DNA of 5,720 bases from Tepidiphilus sp. (GTDB lineage: Bacteria > Pseudomonadota > Gammaproteobacteria > Burkholderiales > Rhodocyclaceae). The stretch lies in NCBI GenBank assembly GCA_028684345.1, contig JAQUGB010000117.1, positions 1-5,720 on the forward strand, written 5' to 3'. Position 1 is the stretch's first letter. Each line of letters starts with the position of its first letter. The translations under genes and the position numbers were made by a program. Under the pieces are notes generated by a model. The model saw only the letters and a program-made list of their open reading frames with translations. It was not told the DNA's origin and searched no databases. This document shows positions 1 through 5,144 of the stretch, in pieces.

Positions 1-112
1 TGGTCGTGACGCGCAGCAGCGCATCGGTCGGCCCGATCTCGGGAATCGGACGCTCCTGCAGTTCGATGCGCCCCGGCGCGACGAACACGGCGGCTTTCAT
101 GGTCTTCTTCAT
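1..112 (-). CDS. Zinc-type alcohol dehydrogenase, N-terminal fragment (runs off the window)
   Basis: Only the first 37 codons are present; the gene continues beyond position 1. The visible protein begins MKKTMKAAVFVAPGRIELQE and continues with RPIPEIGPTDALLRVTT. This is the opening beta-strand pattern of the GroES-like catalytic domain of medium-chain, zinc-dependent alcohol dehydrogenases. In this family the stretch is followed at once by the Cys-Gly-Thr-Asp zinc site, which would lie just outside the window, so the catalytic residues cannot be checked. The expected activity is NAD(P)-dependent oxidation of a short-chain alcohol in the cytoplasm; the substrate cannot be told from this piece. 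The start at 112 is chosen because an AAGGAG ribosome site sits 6 nt upstream; an internal ATG at 100 (MKAAVF) is a weaker alternative. The gene is transcribed divergently from siaA and shares a 286-bp control region with it. Confidence 0.8.
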   Translation of the reverse strand, partial: MKKTMKAAVFVAPGRIELQERPIPEIGPTDALLRVTT

Positions 113-116
113 AGAG

Positions 117-124
117 TTCTCCTT
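117..124 (-). promoter_or_regulatory. Ribosome binding site of the dehydrogenase gene
   Basis: Read on the minus strand the sequence is AAGGAGAA. Its AGGAG core ends 6 nt before the ATG at 112. It is a near-ideal Shine-Dalgarno site and favours the MKKTMKAAV start over the internal methionine. Confidence 0.7.
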
Positions 125-128
125 GCAG

Positions 129-180
129 GATGGTGAAGCAGCACCATGCGGCCTCACGCTCCTTTCAGCATAGCACCATC
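129..180. repeat. CACCAT/ATGGTG repeat cluster in the dehydrogenase leader
   Basis: ATGGTG at 130-135 and CACCAT at 142-147 form a perfect 6-bp inverted repeat with a 6-nt centre. A further GCACCAT copy occurs at 173-179, 32 nt (about three helical turns) from the GCACCAT at 141-147. GATGGTG (129-135) can also pair with CACCATC (174-180). The cluster lies directly upstream of the dehydrogenase ribosome site, where an operator or a leader hairpin would be expected. That role is inference; no regulator is encoded in the window. Confidence 0.35.
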
Positions 181-318
181 CCCTCGTCGAGAACAGGGAG
201 GCATCCGATTTTGTGTCATAAAGGTATTTGCCAGTTCGACTTCGGAAGTGCGCTTTTCCCAGCATTCGATCCGAGGAATCCCGACACACGCCTTCCCTTG
301 CCAGATCACCACGTCCCA

Positions 319-334
319 GAGAAAATTTTTTCTC
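319..334. promoter_or_regulatory. AT-rich palindrome upstream of the siaA promoter (UP-element-like or operator)
   Basis: The sequence GAGAAAATTTTTTCTC is two perfect 7-bp arms, GAGAAAA and TTTTCTC, around a TT centre. With a transcription start near 378 (deduced from the -10 box at 366-371) it spans about -59 to -44. There an A-tract followed by a T-tract would act as an UP element for the RNA polymerase alpha subunit, or as a binding site for a dimeric activator. It lies between two divergent genes, so a terminator role is unlikely. Position and symmetry are seen; the function is inferred. Confidence 0.4.
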
Positions 335-363
335 CAACAATACATTACGGCATCGATTTCCCC

Positions 364-371
364 TCTATACT
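364..371 (+). promoter_or_regulatory. Putative siaA promoter, extended -10 element TCTATACT
   Basis: TATACT at 366-371 differs from the TATAAT consensus at one position. It is preceded by TC, giving TCTATACT, which fits the KCTAYRCT pattern favoured by sigma-S holoenzyme (C at -13). No good TTGACA-like -35 box lies 16-18 bp upstream, as is common for sigma-S promoters or activator-dependent ones. The predicted start near 378 leaves a leader of about 20 nt containing the siaA ribosome site. The -10 match is seen in the sequence; sigma-S use is inference. Confidence 0.5.
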
Positions 372-385
372 ATTGCGCCAACGAC

Positions 386-391
386 GAGGGG
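386..391 (+). promoter_or_regulatory. Ribosome binding site that fixes the siaA start
   Basis: GAGGGG lies 7 nt before the ATG at 399. The reading frame is open for another 57 codons upstream (from 228), but that extension overlaps the predicted promoter and precedes the signal-anchor segment, so 399 is the start to use. Confidence 0.6.
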
Positions 392-398
392 CGCCGAC

Positions 399-2396
399 AT
401 GACCAAATGGGGGTTCGGGATACGAGCGAAATCTACCCTGGCGCTCTTGCTGGTGTGTCTCGTCGTCCTCGTTCCCGTCGCCGCCATCGGCATGCAGCTC
501 TTTCAGGGTCTGCGCGAGCATTTCGCCGAAACTTGGGCGCGCAATTTCACCGAACTGCACGGCGAGCGCATCGCCGGGCCCCTGTCGCGCGAAGTCGCTC
601 TGGCTCGGCGCTTGGCCGGATCGATGTCGATCCGCAATTGGTTGCGCCGTGAAGACGACGAAGCCTTGCGGCAGCAGGCTCGGCTCGAAGCCGAAGGCTA
701 CCGGCGCGATTTTCTCGGCCGTGCCTGGTTCCTGGCCAGTCGCGGCAGCCTCGCCTATTACTTCGACGACGACGCAACCTCCGAAAGCCTCGTCCCCCGC
801 TATCGCCTCGATCCCGAAAAACCGGAAGACGCCTGGTTCTTCGCCACCTTGGCCGCTCCCACCCAGGTCAACATCAACCCCAACCCGGACCGGTGGTTGA
901 AACAGGTCATGGTATGGATCAACGTCGTCGTGGAAGACCAGGGAGAACGCCTGGGCGTGGCAGGAACCGGAGTCGATCTCACCACGTTCATCTCCTCCTT
1001 TCTGCACACCACGGAAGCCGGGGTCACCCCCATCATCATCGACCGCAAGGGCGCCATCCAGGCCCACCCCGACCCCCAACGCATCGCCTGGTCCTCCGGC
1101 GCCACCGGCACCGTCTCACCCGCGCACACCTTCTCCGAGCAACTGACCGGCAAAGAAGACGCGGCGCACCTGGCCGCCGCCATGCGGCGCGCCGCCGCCA
1201 CCCCCGGCACGGTCGAGGTCATGCCCGCCCTCCTCGACGGACGCCGGCAGATGCTCGCGATCACCTGGCTCGAACCCTTGCAGTGGTATCTGATCACCGC
1301 CGTCGACCTCGAAACCATCCATCTGTTCGAAGATACCTGGGTGCGCATCGCCGTGGGCATCGTCGTGCTCGTGCTGCTCTCCGTTCTGACCCTCTTCACG
1401 CTGTCGGTGGATCGCCTTCTGCTCCAACCGCTACGCGGCCTGCACCGTTCCGCCATGGCCCTGGCTTCCGGCCGCTTCGACGTTCCCCCTCCCGATGCAG
1501 GGCGAGACGAGCTCGGCGACCTCAACCGCGCCTTCGCCCACATGGCCCGGCAGATCGCCAACCAGACCCAAGAACTGGAGGACGAGGTTCGGGCACGCAC
1601 GGCCGAGCTTCGGGATGCCAATGCCGCCATGGCTGCCAGCCAGAAAAAACTCGGCGACTCCATCCAATATGCCAGCTTGATCCAGCGTGCGCTGCTGCCG
1701 GACCGTGCGCTTGCCACACTGCTGGGCGAACACCATTTCGTCTTATGGCGACCGCGGGACGTGGTCGGCGGAGACTTCTATCTCTTTCGCGCCGAACCCC
1801 AGCACTACCTCATAGGCATCGTCGATTGTGCCGGGCATGGCGTACCCGGCTCATTGATGACCATGCTCGCCCGCACCGCCTTCGACGATGCCATGAACCG
1901 ACATGGCATCGAACATCCAGCCGTACTGCTGGAGCAGGCCGACGCCACCCTGCGTGGCATGCTGGATCAGGCCCATCTGCCGCGTGCCATCGCAGCGAGT
2001 ACCGATGCCGCCCTGGTTTATGTCGACCGAAACGCCCGGCGGCTTCGTTATGCCGGCGCCCGCATCGACCTCTATTGGAGCGATGGCGATACGGTACATG
2101 AGCTGTCCGCCGAACGACGCTCGCTCTGCGATCGCAAAAAAGGGGAATACACCGAAATCGAGATTCCCTTACGAGAAGGCGTCACCTACACCCTCGTCAC
2201 CGATGGTTATCTGGACCAGGCGGGAGGCGAACACGGTTTCGGGTTTGGCGACACCCGCTTTCGCGAAGTTCTACGGCACGTCGCCCGCCTGCCCTTCGAT
2301 CACCAGGCCCAAGCCGTGGATGCAGCGCTCGAATCCTGGCGCAGCGGACTGCCGCAGCGCGACGACATCACCCTGTTGTCCTTTCGTATCGATTGA
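399..2396 (+). CDS. siaA: SiaA: membrane sensor PP2C-type (SpoIIE) serine/threonine phosphatase
   Basis: This 665-residue protein is the phosphatase of the Sia pathway; it dephosphorylates SiaC so that SiaC can activate SiaD. Domains in order: a membrane anchor at about residues 13-35; a periplasmic dCache-type sensor at about 36-312, with the family-like patterns RAWFLASRGS (108-117), EDAWFFATLAAPTQVNINPN (143-162) and GVAGTGVDLTTF (186-197); a second membrane helix at about 316-337; a HAMP linker at about 338-391 followed by a coiled coil to about 425; and a SpoIIE/PP2C domain at about 440-665. The metal-binding acidic residues are present: Asp459 in VVGGDFY, Asp476 in VDCAGHGVPGS, Asp602 in VTDG and Asp655/656 in QRDDITLL. 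The length is about that of P. aeruginosa SiaA. The start at 399 has a good ribosome site and places the anchor at the N-terminus. It is the first gene of the operon, with siaB 14 nt downstream. The ligand is not deducible from the sequence. Confidence 0.93.
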   Translation: MTKWGFGIRAKSTLALLLVCLVVLVPVAAIGMQLFQGLREHFAETWARNFTELHGERIAGPLSREVALARRLAGSMSIRNWLRREDDEALRQQARLEAEGYRRDFLGRAWFLASRGSLAYYFDDDATSESLVPRYRLDPEKPEDAWFFATLAAPTQVNINPNPDRWLKQVMVWINVVVEDQGERLGVAGTGVDLTTFISSFLHTTEAGVTPIIIDRKGAIQAHPDPQRIAWSSGATGTVSPAHTFSEQLTGKEDAAHLAAAMRRAAATPGTVEVMPALLDGRRQMLAITWLEPLQWYLITAVDLETIHLFEDTWVRIAVGIVVLVLLSVLTLFTLSVDRLLLQPLRGLHRSAMALASGRFDVPPPDAGRDELGDLNRAFAHMARQIANQTQELEDEVRARTAELRDANAAMAASQKKLGDSIQYASLIQRALLPDRALATLLGEHHFVLWRPRDVVGGDFYLFRAEPQHYLIGIVDCAGHGVPGSLMTMLARTAFDDAMNRHGIEHPAVLLEQADATLRGMLDQAHLPRAIAASTDAALVYVDRNARRLRYAGARIDLYWSDGDTVHELSAERRSLCDRKKGEYTEIEIPLREGVTYTLVTDGYLDQAGGEHGFGFGDTRFREVLRHVARLPFDHQAQAVDAALESWRSGLPQRDDITLLSFRID

Positions 2397-2410
2397 ACGG
2401 AGTACCTACC

Positions 2411-2953
2411 ATGTTGGACATGGATTTTCTCTGCTTGCGCGAACTACTACAGAATCATCGAATTCTGCTCTGTTTCAATGGTCCGATCTCGCGCAGCCTG
2501 ATCGAGGAGATAGGATTCGCCCTGAAAAACTACCTCGAAGCCGACCATGCTCGCCCATCGGCTACAATGGATGTCTTTGGAGCCTATGTCGAGCTGACCC
2601 AAAACATCCGTCACTACGCTGCGAGCAAGGGATATAGGGATACCGACAGCGCTGCCACCATCCTCGTGGCCTGCGACGAGGATGGTGCCTACCTCATCCA
2701 AACGGGGAACGTCGTCGATGCCGCCGACGCGAGCCCGCTCCTCGAACGCATCGCCCAGCTCGCCGCCATGGATCCGATCGAACTCAAGCACGCCTACAAG
2801 ACGCAGTTGCGCCGCCCTATCGCCCACGGCGCTTCGAGCGGTGCGGGCCTCGGCCTCATCGACATCGCCCGCAAGGCCAGGCGCCCCTTGATCGCCACTC
2901 AGCGGCCACTCGATGACGGAAAGATCTTCTTCAGTCTGCGCGCCATCCTCTGA
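2411..2953 (+). CDS. siaB: SiaB: GHKL-fold protein kinase acting on SiaC
   Basis: This 180-residue cytoplasmic protein matches the SiaB kinase family (DUF6272). It is related in fold to SpoIIAB/RsbW anti-sigma kinases but phosphorylates a threonine of SiaC. Visible ATP-site features are an N-box in VELTQNIRHYA (Glu61, Asn65), a G1-like TGN at 98-100 that is shorter than the usual DxGxG, and a G2-like glycine loop GAGLGLID at 144-151 preceded by HGASS. The N-terminal region (LLCFNGPISRSLIEEIGFAL) forms the alternating strand-helix opening typical of the family. The ATG at 2411 is chosen because CGGAG (2398-2402) sits 8 nt upstream; a TTG at 2393 overlaps the siaA stop and lacks a site. The order A-B-C-D strongly supports the assignment. 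Confidence 0.9.
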   Translation: MLDMDFLCLRELLQNHRILLCFNGPISRSLIEEIGFALKNYLEADHARPSATMDVFGAYVELTQNIRHYAASKGYRDTDSAATILVACDEDGAYLIQTGNVVDAADASPLLERIAQLAAMDPIELKHAYKTQLRRPIAHGASSGAGLGLIDIARKARRPLIATQRPLDDGKIFFSLRAIL

Positions 2954-2966
2954 TCGCCCCCGACTC

Positions 2967-2970
2967 GGAG
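2967..2970 (+). promoter_or_regulatory. Ribosome binding site that decides the siaC start
   Basis: GGAG at 2967-2970 is 7 nt before the ATG at 2978 but only 1 nt before the ATG at 2972. The second ATG is therefore the probable start, removing Met-His from the longer reading (MHMSTS becomes MSTS). Confidence 0.6.
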
Positions 2971-2977
2971 CATGCAC

Positions 2978-3358
2978 ATGAGCACCTCGTTCACCCTGCC
3001 CGGCACCCAAACCACGCCAACGATCGTTGCCGATTGGAATGAGGGATTGCTGCAGATGTCGGGCGACTCCTACCCGGAAAACTCCTTCGACTTCTTTACC
3101 GGCACGCTCGACTGGGTCGAATCGTTTCTCAAACGAGAGCGACGCCCCCTGCGCCTCGAGCTTCGTTTGCTCTACATGAACACCAGCTCGGTCAAAGTCA
3201 TGATGGACATCTTCGACCTCCTGGAAGATGCCCACAAACTGGGACAAGAAGTCAGTGTCGTCTGGCGTTTCGACCCTCGCAACGAGCGAGTCGAGCTCCT
3301 CGCCGAAGAATTCCGCGAAGACTGCACTTTCCCCTTCCACATCTGCGCCGAGGTCTAG
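2978..3358 (+). CDS. siaC: SiaC: regulatory phosphoprotein, activator of SiaD
   Basis: This 126-residue protein of the SiaC/DUF1987 family is the switch of the pathway, with a SpoIIAA/STAS-like role. In P. aeruginosa it is phosphorylated by SiaB on Thr68, dephosphorylated by SiaA, and in the unphosphorylated form binds and activates the diguanylate cyclase SiaD. The equivalent threonine here is Thr69 in LLYMNTSSVKVMMDI (the NTSS motif). Other conserved-looking stretches are LPGTQTTP near the N-terminus, GDSYPENS around residues 29-36, and EEFREDCTFPF near the C-terminus. The length agrees with the family. It lies 24 nt after siaB and 1 nt before siaD. No membrane segment or signal peptide is seen, so it is cytoplasmic. 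Confidence 0.92.
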   Translation: MSTSFTLPGTQTTPTIVADWNEGLLQMSGDSYPENSFDFFTGTLDWVESFLKRERRPLRLELRLLYMNTSSVKVMMDIFDLLEDAHKLGQEVSVVWRFDPRNERVELLAEEFREDCTFPFHICAEV

Positions 3359-3359
3359 G

Positions 3360-4172
3360 ATGAAGGGACTGTCCATCTCACCCTTTGGTCAGACCGACGA
3401 GTCGGCTCTGCTGGAAGAAATCGACCGGTTCCTTGCCTCCGGCGCCCATCAGGACAATCCTTTGCGCGATCTACTCGTGCGCCTGCTCACACTGCACCGC
3501 CAGCAAAACGAACGATTGCTGCGCCTCATCCACCTCTCCGACGGCTACCACGACCTCGGTCGCATGCAATCCGCCTCCCTGGCGCAACGGCTCGAACGCC
3601 ACCTGCGCCGGCTGGAGAAACTCGCTCGTATTTCGGACAGATACCAGGATCAACTGCGATCACTCAACGATGCCCTGCTCAAGTCTTCGCTCAAAGACCC
3701 GCTCACCGAACTTGGCAATCGACGCTATCTCATGGAACGCCTCGGCGACGGACACTTCCCGGCGAACAATCCGACCGAACCATGCTGCATCGCCATGCTC
3801 GACGTCGACCACTTCAAACGCATCAACGACGGCTGGGGCCACGAGATAGGCGACGAGACGCTCAAGCATATCGCCAGCGCCTTGCGAGAAACCATACGCC
3901 ATAGTGACATCATCGGACGCTGGGGCGGAGAAGAATTCCTCCTGATCTTCCCCGCCACGGAACTCGCCGAAGCCCTCGTGATCGCCGAACGCATACGCCA
4001 GGCGATCATGGCCATCTCCATTCCCCATCCTCTCGGCCCTGTCGCCGTCTCGGCCAGTATCGGCCTCACCCTACGCCGGCACGACGAGCCGCTCACCATC
4101 ACCCTCAACCGCGCCGACGAAGCCCTGCTGCAAGCCAAACGAACGGGACGCAACCGCACCGTGACCGATTAA
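3360..4172 (+). CDS. siaD: SiaD: GGEEF diguanylate cyclase
   Basis: This 270-residue soluble enzyme condenses two GTP into cyclic di-GMP. Residues 1 to about 110 are strongly helical and charged (LLVRLLTLHRQQNERLLRLI, then QRLERHLRRLEKLARI). This probably forms the coiled-coil dimer to which SiaC binds. The GGDEF domain spans about 112-268: DPLTELGNRR (113-122), MLDVDHFKRIND (146-157), the active-site signature RWGGEEF with GGEEF at 189-193, ASIG (232-235) and ADEALLQAKRTGRN (252-265). An inhibitory I-site, RHSD (180-183), lies exactly five residues before GGEEF, so feedback inhibition by c-di-GMP is expected. The start at 3360 is 1 nt after the siaC stop, with GAGG at 3350-3353 as ribosome site inside siaC, implying coupled translation. 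An earlier in-frame start would overlap siaC deeply. It is slightly longer than P. aeruginosa SiaD as I recall that protein. Confidence 0.92.
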   Translation: MKGLSISPFGQTDESALLEEIDRFLASGAHQDNPLRDLLVRLLTLHRQQNERLLRLIHLSDGYHDLGRMQSASLAQRLERHLRRLEKLARISDRYQDQLRSLNDALLKSSLKDPLTELGNRRYLMERLGDGHFPANNPTEPCCIAMLDVDHFKRINDGWGHEIGDETLKHIASALRETIRHSDIIGRWGGEEFLLIFPATELAEALVIAERIRQAIMAISIPHPLGPVAVSASIGLTLRRHDEPLTITLNRADEALLQAKRTGRNRTVTD

Positions 4173-4207
4173 CCGTCGGGCCGCAGAAAAGCAAGAAAAC
4201 CGTCACG

Positions 4208-4241
4208 ATCGGCTTCAGGGCAAGGCGCCCGAAGCGCCGAT
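4208..4241 (-). terminator. Imperfect hairpin after siaD, terminator-like on the minus strand
   Basis: ATCGGC (4208-4213) pairs with GCCGAT (4236-4241), TTC (4214-4216) with GAA (4231-4233), and GGGC (4218-4221) with GCCC (4227-4230). The loop is 5 nt, with a 1-nt and a 2-nt bulge. On the minus strand it is followed about 8 nt later by T-rich sequence (complement of 4185-4199). On the plus strand no T run follows, so it is not a convincing intrinsic terminator for siaD, although it could stall 3' decay of the sia transcript. Confidence 0.3.
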
Positions 4242-4246
4242 GGAGA

Positions 4247-4300
4247 ACGGCGCGCGGGCTCATCCTCCCCGTCGAGCTCCGCGCAGACGCTCACCCGGAA
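4247..4300 (-). pseudogene. Short relic resembling the TOBE region of a cysA-type gene
   Basis: Translated on the minus strand this piece reads FRVSVCAELDGEDEPARR. In the cysA gene downstream the corresponding stretch reads FGATARVELEGEGEPARR, giving 10 of 18 identical residues plus conservative changes. At DNA level, 4248-4300 aligns without gaps to 5254-5306, with about 41 of 53 bases equal by hand count, including a 14-base exact match. The similarity fades on both sides, and no start or full domain remains. It looks like a fragment of a second, diverged copy in the same orientation. Because the match is short and GC-rich, chance resemblance is not excluded. Confidence 0.4.
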
Positions 4301-4471
4301 GCGTCGATCTACGTTGGATGTAGACCGCCTGCACCGCCGTGGCAGGCCCGAATGCGCGCCAGACGCTCGTGCGGCGAGACAGGCTCGATCACACGATCGT
4401 CCGCTTCGAGATTCGTGCTGATTTGGTGGTAAAAAAAACCCCGATTATTTTGGCATTCGTCGGTCGCCTCC
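4301..4471. other. Unassigned spacer between siaD and the receptor remnant
   Basis: I recognise no gene here in any frame. Minus-strand frames stay open because they shadow the receptor remnant, and their translations resemble nothing I know. Visible structure: a small inverted repeat TCTAC/GTAGA (4308-4312 and 4320-4324, 7-nt loop), a CGATC-ACAC-GATCG hairpin beginning at about 4387, and an A8 run at 4431-4438 that opens a short AT-rich patch up to about 4455. The frame of the receptor remnant meets a TAA at 4430, so the spacer does not encode its missing N-terminus. Confidence 0.5.
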
Positions 4472-5100
4472 CGAATCGGCCGCATGCTGCAGGCAGTGGC
4501 CACGATGCAGCAGTCGCTGCGCGAGATGCTGGGCGAGATCCGTCGCAACACCGACCAGCTCGCCGAAGCGGCCACCACGCTCGCCGTCGTCGCGGGTGAC
4601 GTGGAACGCGCCGTCACCGAGCAGACGAACCTACTCGCCTTGAACGCCGCGATCGAGGCCGCGCGCGCTGTGAATACGGCCGCGGCTTCGCCGTGGTGGC
4701 CGACGAGGTGAGGAAACTGGCCGAGCGCACCACCGTCTCGACTCAAGAAATCACGGAGATGATTACCCACATCCAGCAGGGCACGAAGCAGGCCGTGGTC
4801 ACCATGGAAACGAGCGTGGCCGAAGTCGAGGAAGGGGTGCAGCTCGCCAACGCGGCGGGCGAATCGATCGAGCGCATCGCCGCAGGCTCGGGCCGCGTCA
4901 TCGACTACGCCAGCCACATCTCCGACGCCCTCAAGGAACAATCCATCGCCAGCAACCAGGTGGCACGCAACGTCGAGACCATCGTGCAGATGGCCGAGAA
5001 GAACCATCAAGCGGTCAACCGCGCCGGCGCCACGGTGAAACTCATCGAGGAGGCGATGCAAACCCTGCGCAACGCCGTCGGACGGTTCAAGATCAATTGA
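4472..5100 (+). pseudogene. Methyl-accepting chemotaxis receptor remnant (signalling domain), deleted and frameshifted
   Basis: Homology begins at RIGRMLQAVATMQQSLREML, which matches the end of a HAMP domain and the start of the cytoplasmic coiled coil of chemotaxis receptors; the sensor and membrane parts are absent. Next come EIRRNTDQLAEAATTLA and then, almost immediately, EQTNLLALNAAIEAARA, the hairpin tip that binds CheA/CheW. In intact receptors some 70-90 residues separate these stretches, so most of the ascending helix arm is missing while the descending arm is complete (VADEVRKLAERT through RFKIN). After GCT at 4667-4669 one G is missing relative to the usual Gly-Glu codons. Restoring it gives ARAGEYGRGFAVVADEV and joins the two frames. 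Unequal arms, the frameshift and the missing N-terminus together make function very unlikely. A sequencing error could explain the frameshift but not the deletions. Confidence 0.88.
4595..4618. repeat. Inverted repeat at the internal deletion point of the receptor remnant
   Basis: GGTGACG (4595-4601) and CGTCACC (4612-4618) are perfect 7-bp arms with a 10-nt loop. The pair lies where the receptor coding sequence jumps from the early coiled coil to the QTNLLALN tip motif, so it may mark the site of the deletion event. Confidence 0.45.
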
Positions 5101-5118
5101 AGATCGATACCATCAATC

Positions 5119-5144
5119 GCCTGACGGCTCCTGGTCCTTCAGGC
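5119..5144. terminator. Weak hairpin between the convergent receptor remnant and cysA
   Basis: GCCTGA (5119-5124) and TCAGGC (5139-5144) form a 6-bp stem with a 14-nt loop overlapping the cysA stop codon. No T run follows on either strand, so intrinsic termination is doubtful. It is listed because it is the only secondary structure in the 38-bp convergent gap. Confidence 0.2.

Noticed and set aside
319..334. AT-rich palindrome as a rho-independent terminator
   Set aside because: No gene ends nearby on either strand, and the stem is A-T rich rather than GC-rich, so a control-site role is more likely.
228..398. N-terminal extension of SiaA by 57 codons
   Set aside because: It overlaps the predicted promoter, lacks a ribosome site, and would place a non-conserved basic stretch before the membrane anchor. 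The ATG at 399 has GAGGGG at correct spacing.
345..1079. Long open frame on the minus strand opposite siaA (244 codons), with other long opposite-strand frames to 1717
   Set aside because: GC-rich codon bias in siaA keeps the opposite strand open. The translations are low-complexity and match no family I know, while siaA has clear domains throughout.
893..2101. 402-codon plus-strand frame inside siaA
   Set aside because: It is an out-of-frame shadow rich in Arg, His and Pro, with no domain pattern. The siaA frame carries all phosphatase motifs.
2447..3376. 309-codon open frame on the minus strand opposite siaB and siaC
   Set aside because: It lies entirely over two well-identified genes with conserved motifs, has no ribosome site, and its translation resembles nothing recognisable.
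4309..5061. 250-codon minus-strand frame covering the receptor remnant, whose C-terminal end looked like a possible gene relic
   Set aside because: Most of it is the mirror of receptor coding sequence. The final 50 or so residues outside that shadow match no family I recognise and have no separate start.
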